Assembly (NCBI GenBank): GCA_020740775.1
Contig: JAHEWK010000002.1
Coordinates: 3,286,001-3,350,000 of the forward strand
DNA length: 64,000 nucleotides
DNA from: Ilyonectria destructans
Taxonomy: Eukaryota > Ascomycota > Sordariomycetes > Hypocreales > Nectriaceae
Direction: 5' to 3'
Shown here: positions 1 to 8,767 of the stretch, in pieces
How the letters are laid out: each line of letters begins with the position of its first letter
How positions within the stretch are numbered: position 1 is the first letter of the stretch
Made by a program: the position numbers and the translations under genes
Notes under the pieces: generated by a model
Database searches by the model: none
Told to the model about the DNA's origin: nothing
What the model saw: only the letters and a program-made list of their open reading frames with translations

Positions 1-65
1 TCGAAATCGGCTATCTTTGCTCAAAGCGCCATTGATCTTGCCAGTCATCTTCTGAAGACACTGGT

Positions 66-450
66 TTGCCCTACCTCACGACTCCATTCCCAATCAATCA
101 GGGTGGTGATTCTCAGACCGTTGTCGACCAGAACGAATGGCCCCTGGTCGAGGGTTGGATTTGTTCAAAGCTGTTGTGGTACTGTAGGGCAGTGTTGTTC
201 AATGTGAAGCTTTCCGCAGAGGAGTGGCCAATGCCGCCACCGGTAAGATTTCTACCCTTCTCTCGGTACTGCAGCGGTCTTGACGCTGACGAGTAGGGAT
301 CTACGGGGAATGCGCCAGACGCAGTCCGCGATCAGATGATGCGTCACAATCCGAAGTGGGCCATGTTCAATCGCGCATACATCAACGAGAAGGTCCAATT
401 CGACCTCCAAACATCTCCCTAGACGAGCCGACCAAGGACGGCCTCATCAG
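66..450 (+). pseudogene. Remnant of a DUF3435 / FluG-type tyrosine recombinase
   Basis: A decayed C-terminal fragment. The frame that starts at 66 meets a TAG at 294-296 and continues in the same frame as GNAPDAVRDQMMRH, then a stretch containing FNRAYINEKVQF. A one-base slip near 412 then gives DEPTKDGLI in the next frame. The spacing of an Arg-rich segment, then RH, then AYIN resembles the R-H-x-x-R/Y end of tyrosine recombinases. From memory of the family, the residues match fungal proteins labelled FluG-domain or DUF3435 (Pfam PF11917), the group that includes Starship captains. It is cut by the window edge and has at least one stop and one frameshift, so it cannot be active. The part before about residue 70 is not recognisable. 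The family call is my recollection and not a search result. Confidence 0.45.
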
Positions 451-504
451 ATATAGTTGTTGAGCCACTATATGACCCTCTGAACAAGGAAACAGTTCCT
501 CCAA

Positions 505-2285
505 CTACCCAGGCCACAAACCCGAGGTAAACCCTCCAAATCCTTCTTGGCGCCTCTCTACCCTTGCGTCCCCGAGGTCCTCCTCGGGTGGCTTCAGGTC
601 ATCGCCTCTTAAAACCGCCACGAGCAGCAAAGCCCCTGAGACTGACATGAGCGCACACATAGCCAGCCATGCAAAGTCTCTTGCGAATGACACATCAGCC
701 AGCTGCCTGGACACACTGGGGATCGCTAAGTACACATCACCCTTCTGGTCCTCGTCAAAGGAGTCATGGTACATGTACCAGGCGGCCAGGTACGCTTGAC
801 GCATCAACAACTCGACATAGCCATCAATGTTGTCGAACGTGGGCAGGAGCGTCGAGTTCATGGCGGCAATCATGGTCGTGAGGTCCGGCAGCAACCGGAC
901 GGCTTCCTGGACCCGCGGGTTCTCTGCAAACACGACCTCCTCCAGCGGTGTCTGGTCCTCGACAACGCGGCTAGAGACGTATTTGCTCTGCGTGCTGACC
1001 GTCACTCCCGCAGTGAAGTTGACGGTGCCGATGAAGTAGCAGTTCTTGTTCGTCGCATCGCCCCATTCGAGGAAATATCAACCAAGGTGATCCACGCTCC
1101 CAAGGATGGTCGGGTCGAGCGCCGAGCACGCTGACGTCTGCTTCGCCACACGCTCGACCATCATTCCAACAGTCTGTGTCTTGCTGAATACAGTCGGAGT
1201 TGGCTTGCTGTACCAAGCCTGCGAGTCATTCCACCCCACGGCAGTGTCGAACACCACGGTTACTCCGTCGCGGTAGTACGTCGACGGGGAGTCATCGACG
1301 AGACTCAAGCTGCTCGAGTCGGCGACGTAGACCCACTCTGCAAGCCCAACGTCGTCGTCGTCGGCCTTATACCAGTCGATGCTGTGAATCTGGATACAGG
1401 GCACTACCGCCTTCAGGAGCGTTGCGTTTTGACCCAGAGCATCGTTTCCCGGCACTACATGCCGGCACCCGTTGCCTGTCAGCGAGGTTCCGTTGGGCGA
1501 AAGATTGCTCGGATCGCTCCAAACCATGCTCGCATAACCGGCTGCGGTGCGCAGGTACGGCTTCCGATCGAGGCCAAAGGTCGTAAAAGGGTAATTGTAC
1601 CACTTCCAACCTCCGAAATCCGCCCTGCTGTCGACGGCTGCCACGGAGACTGTTACATCCGTTGCAGGCACTGGCTTCGATGCTAGTTGACAGCCCCGGT
1701 AAGGATGGGCGCGATGAAGGTTTGGGCTGTGATGATCAAGAGCGCGAGAGAGATGGCCCATTGGCGGAGGTTTGTCGGTACGGCGACGGGTGGGCGGAAC
1801 CATGGCGGTAGCTTCCATCGCATCATCCATCTGACCTGTTTTTCTCGCGTAGTTGCGGCCTCGCTTCCTTGAGCTGTTGGCGAAGAAGCCTTAGACAGCA
1901 TGAAGTGGCCGCAAGCCCACACAGCGAGTGTCGTCCATGACCCCACCAACAGCTTCACGACGACCAATGCAGCTGAGATGAGCATCGTCACGTCGCCAAC
2001 ACGTAGGATCAATTTGCCCCCGACGTAGGATGCGTGAGTAGCAGACTTGTCGTCGAGGGCTTCGTAACCGTGTACCGCTAGGGCGATGCTCAGCGCGATG
2101 GCGACACAGACACCGAGGTGCACAAGGAGGATGCTCCAGGCGTTGACTTTTGGCCGGAGTGTGGAGACCCGATTTTCGGGTACGTTGCTCTCCCCTGGTT
2201 GGATATCGGGCTTCTCATGTATGTTCGCTTTTAAAGGCGTCTCTAGATCTGCGGTTGTCTCGAGAATATCTGGTTCTGTGCCCAT
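505..2285 (-). pseudogene. Broken multi-pass membrane protein gene, fungal orphan family
   Basis: It starts at ATG 2285 with a soluble head of about 47 residues. Three hydrophobic segments follow (beginning AWSILLVHLGVCV, VGDVTMLISAALVVV and WAISLALLIITAQ), then a long, probably extracytoplasmic, region with N-glycosylation sequons, and a last helix (WLAMCALMSVSGALLL) before a short acidic/basic tail. The reading is interrupted twice. A one-base deletion after GAVN at about 1683-1690 moves the frame, and an in-frame TGA at 1078-1080 splits the downstream part, which then runs in frame to the stop at 505. No GT-AG intron explains either break. Joined, it would be about 590 residues with four helices. 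I recognise the layout from fungal hypothetical proteins but know no function. It is probably a recent pseudogene, because the residues between the breaks are still well kept. Confidence 0.7.
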
Positions 2286-3262
2286 CTCGGAAGTGTGGGC
2301 CAGTGTCCAGAACAGTATCCAGAACTAGCTTGAATAATGCCTACACTCAAACAAAGACGACAGAGACGAGGTGAGGAATAGGGTTTGTGAAGACTTAGAC
2401 CATCTTTATCTTCGCCTCCAGAAGGCTGGAGTTGGGCTGCGACAGATCATTCCGCCAACCGAATTTCATCATGACTGGGACGCCGCTCCGGCAGTTGATA
2501 CACGAAGCTCAAGGCAACCAGTCGCAATCAAATAGATCCAACCGGTGACCAAAGGTCAGCTTGTCACCGCAGCTTAACCAATCATCTCGACAATGAATCG
2601 ATAGGAATGTGCTGTGCCGCGCTCCGTCGATCGAACTAGGCGTCTGTCTGATAGTAGGATGGTGAGGTGTCCCATAAACTAGGGTCCAGTAGCGTCAAAG
2701 TTGCCTCGCCCGAAAATCCGCACCGCATCTGCAGGAATGCGTGCCCTCCCCTGCATAATATTAGCTGCTGATTAGCAGTTATTAGTTCGTCCTGGCAGAC
2801 GCAATGTTGGCACAGGAGTGATCTATCAGCCGATATGGGGAGTTTTCACACGTTGAAGCATCCAACCGTCGGTCGGATTGTCCTTCCCAGCAACATAATC
2901 CACATTGTGCATCTATTAGTTAAGTTCGCGACCTGTCTTTCCGCCCGCTCTGCCCGTTTCTTGCTCTACTTGAATTACGTTGTTCCGTCCTCAATGCCGC
3001 AAATATCACGCCCCACCTAAAGTGCACTTCGGCACGGTCACTTGGCGGCTACCTCAAGCGCCAAAATCCAGCATCCGACTTTTCTTTGTTTCTTCTTCTT
3101 TCTTGCCGTAGCTCACCAACGACAAGAACTTTCCCAATTCTCAACAACAGACGACACTGTCGCTTGGGGGCGAGACTCATCATACCTAAGGCAGCGCCAT
3201 ATGACGTCCTGTTTGTGGACCGGTCTCAGGACCACCCCAGTCCTCTGCCGACTCCAAATGAC
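2286..3262. other. Intergenic, no gene seen
   Basis: This lies between two divergent genes, so it should hold both promoters. Open frames here are short and lack recognisable residues. A small palindromic stretch around 2762-2785 (TTAGCTGCTGATTAGCAGTT) could fold, but nothing else supports a function. The open frame that runs into the kinase gene from 3086 begins with TTG and has no ATG before 3263. Confidence 0.5.
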
Positions 3263-4048
3263 ATGGACGGCTCCGAAGTCTTGCTCAGCCAGTCTACTGG
3301 CTCTCGCCTCGTGAGGATGCGGGAGAGATTCGTCATCAAGTTCGGCATACATGTTCACCCCACTGAGGCCCATAACATGCTGTACGTGGCAAAGTCCACG
3401 GCGGTGCCGGTCCCCAAGGTCTACGCCATCTACCAACGCCGAGAGAAACAGAGCGTCGTCACGTATATCGTCATGCAATATGTGCCGGGTACGACGCTCC
3501 TGAACTTGTGGGGCAGCCTGGACCAGGCTGGCAAAACCGCCATTGCTAGGACCCTTCGGACCTACTTCGATCAGCTCCGGCAACTGCAGCACCCGGGCTA
3601 CTTCGGCAACATTGCTAGCGGACCGCCGCTCGACGAGCTGTTCTCGGCGACTCAGGGCGCTAACGAAGTCAAGACATCGTTTGCAACCGAGGACGAACTT
3701 GTAGGCTGCATCATTCGTATGTATCTTCTCGAAACTGGCGAGCGGATGGCCCACAAGACTCGGTATTACCAACATGTCCTGCCAACTGTCCTTCGCGGTG
3801 ATGGCCGTCCCGTCTTCACCCACAACGACTTTCAGAGGAAGAACGTCATAGGGCAGCCCGATGGGACGCCAGTCATCATCGACTGGGAGTTTGCATCATG
3901 GTGTCCTACCTACTGGGAATATTCGATGGCTACATATGCCAATGGAGGTTGGAACGATGATTGGCATGAATACGTGCGCATGGCCTTGGACGAATACCCA
4001 AACCAATCCCTTTGGTTGTCAAGCATGAAGCTTGAAATGTGGAGCTAG
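3263..4048 (+). CDS. APH-family phosphotransferase-like protein (intact)
   Basis: A single exon of 261 residues from the first in-frame ATG (3263). The fold order of aminoglycoside phosphotransferase/choline-kinase-like enzymes (PF01636) is visible. A beta strand with the probable ATP-lysine (FVIKFG, about residue 31) is followed by an EAHNMLYV helix carrying the conserved Glu, then the VPVPKVYAIY strand, and the hinge YIVMQYVPG. Near residue 190 comes the catalytic loop THNDFQRKN, with HND-x4-N as the Brenner motif, then the metal-binding IIDWEFA. All catalytic positions are present, so it should be an active phosphotransferase. In fungi such genes occur in large, fast-evolving families acting on unknown small molecules. 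It is the only apparently intact gene in the first 7.6 kb, flanked by a pseudogene and a transposase remnant. The substrate cannot be told from the sequence. Confidence 0.8.
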   Translation: MDGSEVLLSQSTGSRLVRMRERFVIKFGIHVHPTEAHNMLYVAKSTAVPVPKVYAIYQRREKQSVVTYIVMQYVPGTTLLNLWGSLDQAGKTAIARTLRTYFDQLRQLQHPGYFGNIASGPPLDELFSATQGANEVKTSFATEDELVGCIIRMYLLETGERMAHKTRYYQHVLPTVLRGDGRPVFTHNDFQRKNVIGQPDGTPVIIDWEFASWCPTYWEYSMATYANGGWNDDWHEYVRMALDEYPNQSLWLSSMKLEMWS

Positions 4049-4269
4049 GATGGTGGCAGAATGACGAGCGTTGATGAGCAGTTGAGGTAGTCGGTTGAAT
4101 TCATGTTTTTCTCTCGTCTTCTACTTACTTTTCTAAACCAGTTTCGATAGCTTCCTGATATTTGTGGCTGTTAGACTTGGGACAATGGCGTGGATGGATT
4201 GATGTACCTAGGCCATTTCTGCTAGGAGCTGGTGATGCAGTGTGGAGCGGGTTGAGATGGTTGGAGTCA

Positions 4270-4644
4270 CTATAATCGAGGATCGCCGGACGCGCGCACT
4301 TGCTCATTGAGCATGATGATTGGGATGCCGCCAAAGTCGTCCGGAGACTCCCTAACAAGGCGGCAAAGCTGACAAGATCCAACAACTTGTGCGCCGGTGC
4401 TAGAGTGAAGTTGCTTTACTTGCCTCCATATTCGCCAGACTTCAATTCCATCGAGGAGTTTTTGGCAGAACTGAAGAGCTTCACCAAGAATCCTGGAACT
4501 CAACTCTTTGAACTCTTCAAGAGAGAGTTGAAGGCGTTCTTAAAGTCATGTCTGGACGCTGTAGGAGGTCGAAAGAAATGTGCCAGAGGTCACTTTGTCA
4601 TGCTAGAATTTCTATCGACGAATGCCCAGAGCAAATGCTACTAA
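4270..4644 (+). mobile_element. Tc1/mariner-type DDE transposase remnant
   Basis: The frame ending at 4644 holds the C-terminal third of a Tc1/mariner transposase. The block LLYLPPYSPDFNSIEEFLAE carries the third acidic residue region of the DDE catalytic triad. It is followed by a typical tail with VGGRKKCARGHF. The upstream part, which should carry the first two Asp residues, is shortened and out of frame: the bases before the block read more naturally as DKIQQLC in a neighbouring frame, so there is a slip near 4380. No terminal inverted repeats were found around it. It is a dead fragment of a class II transposon. Confidence 0.75.
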
Positions 4645-4772
4645 CAAAGTACTAAACCAGAGATACAAACTGCGTGCAATTTATAGTATCACAATTCGTC
4701 CGCCCAAATATTGATGTCTTGGACGAATGATCGAGCAATACTAGGTGGGTAGGGAATGTATTTGCCAGCTCG

Positions 4773-5287
4773 ATGCCTTTCCATGCAGCCGGGACACGTC
4801 GTACAAAGGAGACTGAGATTGCATACCACAAGGTAGTATCGTCCTATACTACATCCATTAATTCGCTTGACCATGCTCGAAAACAAGCTAGGGATGTGGA
4901 GAGAATAAGCTCCCCCCGGGCGGTAACAATGCCGACAACGCCGCTAGGGGAATTCGGAAGTCTTCCTAATGCCATCAAAGAGAAGAACAAGCTCATAGGA
5001 GGGAGCAAGGGGCATATTCCAGAAAGCGATATGGAGGGTAGCCTGGTCTATCAACAGGTCTCGGCTGCTAACGTACTAGTGAGCCCCGCTGGGGATGTCA
5101 AGATTTGTGACGTGGAGCGTTGCAGCTAGGGCGGTGATGCGTCGAGACTTTTAGAATCGTTCAGCCGGTTAATGACGAAGCTCATGGACAAGGAGAAGGT
5201 GCTCAGAGAAGATTCGAGGTCCAATTTGAGTAGCGTGGGTTGGATTGGCGGTAGGCTTTGGCACCTTGTTGCATGCGACTGCGCTTG
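4773..5287 (+). pseudogene. Remnant of a fungal protein-kinase-like gene
   Basis: The recognisable piece is a catalytic-loop and activation-segment region. VSAANVLVSPAGDVKICD corresponds to the kinase pattern in which a conserved Asn is followed by a strand and then the DFG-like Asp. It is followed by VERC, an in-frame TAG at 5127-5129, and then GGDASRLLESFSRLMTKLMD in the same frame, which looks like the helix after the activation segment. The usual HRD is replaced by YQQVSA. The upstream 150 bases are not clearly kinase-like. With one internal stop and no N-lobe it is a pseudogene. The family call is by motif only. Confidence 0.4.
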
Positions 5288-5445
5288 ACCGTCTCCGTGG
5301 ATAGCACAGCGTGGGGGAGCTCGGCCGCCATTATCTGGTTACCCCGCCAAACATGCCAATAATGAATGATACGTTCAACACCAAGACAATCATCACCAAA
5401 CATGAGCCTCAACCGTCTCGCCCGTCACAGAATTTTCCACCAAGA

Positions 5446-6666
5446 ATGCCAGCGCACAGCGTAGCCGACTGGCTGAGCTCAATACCTCTCCATCGGACGA
5501 CGCCCGAGACTCCTCCAGACGCCAACGTGGACGCCGTGCGATAAACGTCGCCGACTCAATCCTCCCACGCTTCAAGACTTGCTCGATACGATGGAGAAGA
5601 TCTCCAGCGGAGGTGGGGTCGTTGCGACGTCAGTCCGAGGCGCGCTGCCTGCAGATGACAACTTGAGATGGTGCCGCCATGCCTGGTGTTTCTCTGACGA
5701 GCGGGATCTTGCTGGACCGACTCCCTCGCCCAAGACTGTCTTCTGCATTCTCGCTGCAGCAGCTAAGTGCAGCACCGATGGTCACTCCGAGGCGGGCTGG
5801 AATGTCTTGGTGCATTAGCGAGTTCTCGAGCTGGCGCTGCAATCGCCAGACCAAGAAGAGTTCAAGCATCATATCACCTTCCTGGTGAGGTGTATCCAAC
5901 CACATCTCCCTGCTCAGCGACAAGCTAACTCGTCTTCCCCAGCTCCACGGCCAACATTCTCCCTGAATACGTCGCAACATGAATACCTCTACGAAAGATC
6001 GACTTCTGCATTTATATCGGCCCTGCTTTCGATCAATCGAGCGTTGCCTCTACTCTACAATCCGTCATCACCAACCGCCGAGGAAATCTGCCCGGCGCAG
6101 TCCTCAACCACAAAGACTACCGGCCTCTGCGTGAGCGACTCATTGCCCTGAGCATCGAGACTAAGAAGACCGGCGAGGGCTGGGACGGGGCAACGCTGCA
6201 ACTGGGCGTCTGGCAAAGCGCGCACTGGTCCTTTTTGCGACAGCTAGTTGAGGGACAGAGGAGAAAGAAGATTGCTAAAGAGGCAGCGAGGAGACTGGCA
6301 CTAGCTGAAGAGGGGGCGAGGAGTGTGCAACAAGCTAGGCAGGGTGCAGTTGAAGGCCCAGATGGTGATGCAGACTCGACGGAAACGAACTCCCAAGGTC
6401 AAGTCGAGCCCCAAGAACCCGAAATCGCCGTCCGGCCGTACCCTCTACCAGACTTCATCCCCGGAATCATAGTTCAGGGCCACGATTGGGACCTCGTCAT
6501 CACAACGACCGACGGGCAGCAGACGCAGCTCTGGCAGAAAGTCACGATTGGCACTACGAACACCTCCAAGGGCATCTACCAGATTGTCTATGCGCTGCAG
6601 ATCCTCCGGCAGTGGGCGCAGGACGTTTACTGGCCGTGGCTAAGGGCGCTGATTATTGCGTTTTGA
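5446..6666 (+). pseudogene. PD-(D/E)XK nuclease-like fungal protein, broken
   Basis: The gene is readable almost end to end across several frames. It begins with ADWLSSIP, then a proline/basic linker, and a frameshift near 5530. LQDLLDTMEKI and the segment EAGWNVLVH follow, with a TAG at 5816-5818. A GTGAGG...GCTAAC...CCCCAG intron (5885-5942) comes next, then ILPEYVAT with a TGA at 5980-5982 where Trp is expected. The core after that is intact: IDFCIYI supplies the Asp, LIALSIETKK the E-x-K of the nuclease fold, then GEGWDGATLQLGVWQSAHW, and finally LPDFIPGIIVQGHDW and the YQIVYALQILRQWA helix to a TGA at 6664-6666. This matches the fungal PD-(D/E)XK nuclease-like family (PF20516 as I recall). 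Two stops and at least two frameshifts kill it, although the last 143 codons are open. Confidence 0.75.
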
Positions 6667-6749
6667 TGGATGTGGAGTTCGGCTTGAGATTGATCGATGT
6701 TCAGTGATACCCTAGTAGTCAATGGAGAAGAAGAAGGCAGAGTTTGCGG

Positions 6750-7449
6750 CGCTCACTTCGAGACAATTCAAAAATAGGCCAAGCGACCCTATCTCTACGA
6801 AACAAATGCAGAGCCCAACGATTTGTGGCTAGAACAATAAGCCAAACGACCCTGTCTCACCGAACCGGAAACCGAACACTTAACATTCGACCCAGAAATA
6901 CTAGAAGCTCCAGTGAGCGGCGGAGTCGGTGCCAAAGAGTCGGTTGCGGAGCAAGTTCCGCATGGGCGTATTGAGCTCCAGTCTTGCCGCCTGCTGAGGA
7001 TCGTAAAGGCCGATGGCAAAGTCGCCATGCGCAAGGCAATGGAATGAGATGCTGTCGTCTTCGAGGTAACGGTTGCGGACTTGTCACCCAGCCCGCAGTC
7101 TTCGACCGGGCATGCAGCGCGTATGCCGAGATGCCCGGTTTTGGGCGAAAGGACAACCCCGAGCTGAGCGCGCTGTGAAACTATGTCGTGGAGGTGCTCG
7201 AGCGCCATGCTGCTGCCTAGGATCTCAGCTTGCTTCCTCATGGTGAAGGCAACTCCTGATGTGCAGGAAAACTCGGCGAGGATCTCGCTGAACTGGCTAA
7301 GCTCCAATAAAGACGCTGAGCTGCGTCTCGGCCATGGTCTTGCAGGGCCAGCTCACGAGATCATCTCTGAAGTAGTTTGAGGCAGCCCCCAACGGGTGGT
7401 ATCCGATGCCGTCGCGGTGGATTATGTTAGCGTCAGTGAAGTGCTTCAT
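6750..7449 (-). pseudogene. Frameshifted fungal orphan-family gene
   Basis: On the reverse strand an ATG at 7449 opens MKHFTDANIIHRDGIGYHP and runs to ETQL. The frame slips near 7315 to a segment with LAEFSCTSGVAFTMRKQAE, then GVVLSPKTGHLGIRA and CPVEDCGLGDK. It slips again near 7070 to YLEDDSISFHCLAHGDFAIG, then LELNTPMRNLLRNRLFG, ending at TAG 6901-6903. The Cys pairs (CPVEDC and later C...H) suggest a small metal-binding knuckle. I remember this arrangement from a fungal hypothetical family that continues a little further than this copy; scattered matching residues go on to about 6750. There are at least two frameshifts, so it is not expressed as one protein. The function of the family is unknown to me. 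Confidence 0.6.
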
Positions 7450-7628
7450 GGTTGAAAGCGAACCTTGCGAGCCGCACCGAGTGCTGCTGACATATTAAGT
7501 AACCGATGTTCGGCCACGGGATTATTTTGCCGATCCTCTTGTAATATATATACTTTCTCTGACATCTTTCAGCGCGACGCATTCTTCCATCGCCTTCCTG
7601 GGTCCATCGTGGCCAAACCACAGCAACG

Positions 7629-8150
7629 ATGGCGCTCCAAGTTTGCAAAAGCGATATTATTATCGCCATCCATCCCAAGCATGTTGCCAACATTGTTAGC
7701 CGCATTAAGAACCACGAATTTCGCAAGTATCTTCTCCCAGCCGAAGTGAGGCGGCTCTGGATCTATGAGACAAGCCCTGCGTCGTCTGTCAAGTATGTCG
7801 CCACCATCAGTGCTGGCAAGCGACCGGGCGAGATCCACGACTCCACCGGCCTTCGAAACGATGAGTTTGACGAGGGCCGACTAGAACACCGTGTCAAGTA
7901 CGCCTACGAGATTCACAAGCTAGAAGCCCTCGCAGCTCCGATTTCCTTGAGCGACCTAAAGCGGAACGGCTGGCTGAATGGACCACCGCAGAAGTACTGC
8001 TACGTCAAGCAGTCCATGCGCCAGGCATTAAGCGTCACGCCGCTAACCCTGGTATTTGATTCCATCATAATGGTGTCGGCATCGGCGTCGTCAGATGGTG
8101 CGGCAAGTTCAGACGCGAATCCCGACGCGAAGCCAGAACGCCTCCAGTAA
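7629..8150 (+). CDS. ASCH/PUA-like domain protein
   Basis: An uninterrupted 173-residue frame with a good ATG context (ACGATGG). The N-terminal half reads like an ASCH domain. IIIAIHPKHVANIVSRIK is the first strand and helix, followed by the hallmark basic motif NHEFRK (compare K-x-x-E-F-R-K in ASCH proteins), then VRRLWIYETSP as the second strand and YVATISAGKRPGEI. The C-terminal part has a helical region ending in PQKYCYVKQSM, then a Ser/Ala-rich tail. ASCH folds are PUA-like beta barrels expected to bind RNA or modified bases, sometimes with nuclease or amidohydrolase activity. Residues to examine are the Lys and Glu of the K-x-x-E-F-R-K-like motif. It is intact although its left neighbours are pseudogenes. 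It has no predicted signal peptide or membrane span. The family call rests on motif pattern only. Confidence 0.65.
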   Translation: MALQVCKSDIIIAIHPKHVANIVSRIKNHEFRKYLLPAEVRRLWIYETSPASSVKYVATISAGKRPGEIHDSTGLRNDEFDEGRLEHRVKYAYEIHKLEALAAPISLSDLKRNGWLNGPPQKYCYVKQSMRQALSVTPLTLVFDSIIMVSASASSDGAASSDANPDAKPERLQ

Positions 8151-8767
8151 GTCTCCATAGAAAGGGTACATCCAGTCCAGGAATACCAAGACCAATACCC
8201 GTGTACATACTAACAGCGTCGCAAGTTCGCTTGTGACTCGAGACGCAGGGCCACTACAGCCCCTAGATGCCCTCACCTAGCTAGGTAGCCACAGAGTACG
8301 GGCACTTGCTACGCGTTTTGGTGGTGGACTTCAAGACTGGAGGGAGCGAAACCGAGGATCATACCAGCACAACTTAGGGCCGTGCGACATGGACAAATGC
8401 AATTTAATGGGGGAGGAATGCCTTTATTCAATCACTAGAACTAGCGAAGTCAAATTAGAATCCAGCCTTGATCCGTCTTTCCAGGTGCCCCCTAAAACAA
8501 GTGCATGAGCAGTCAGGACAGCCAGCAGAGAGAGGACCAGAGTCCTCAAGCTGAGCGTGTCTTTGTTGTGTCTTCAACCCTTTGTGAAGATCGATGGATT
8601 TGTTGCGTCTTCGAACCTTTGTGAAGATCGATGAAGTGGCATGCAGTGAAACTGAAAACTGCGTCGCATGTATTGAAACCGAAAATTGTGTACCGTACAG
8701 AGAAACAGAAATTGCGTGGCAACGCAGGCGAGCCCTTGGGCTCGGTGAGTTTGACGCAATGGTTTGG
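8151..8767. other. Intergenic between convergent genes, with short repeats
   Basis: This holds the 3' ends of the ASCH gene and of the RNA-binding protein gene. No gene is seen. The only structure is the small repeat block described separately. Confidence 0.5.
8563..8716. repeat. Two short direct-repeat sets
   Basis: A unit of about 36 bases containing TTTGTGAAGATCGATG occurs twice in tandem (8563-8598 and 8599-8634) with few differences. Immediately after, a roughly 26-base unit built on GAAACYGAAAAYTGYGT occurs three times (about 8647-8716). The block lies just downstream of the stop codon of the reverse-strand RNA-binding protein gene, so it would be in its 3' UTR. Confidence 0.7.

Noticed and set aside
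1..450. Complete Starship element with captain
   Set aside because: Only a decayed C-terminal fragment is visible at the window edge; no element boundary, target duplication or cargo order could be shown.
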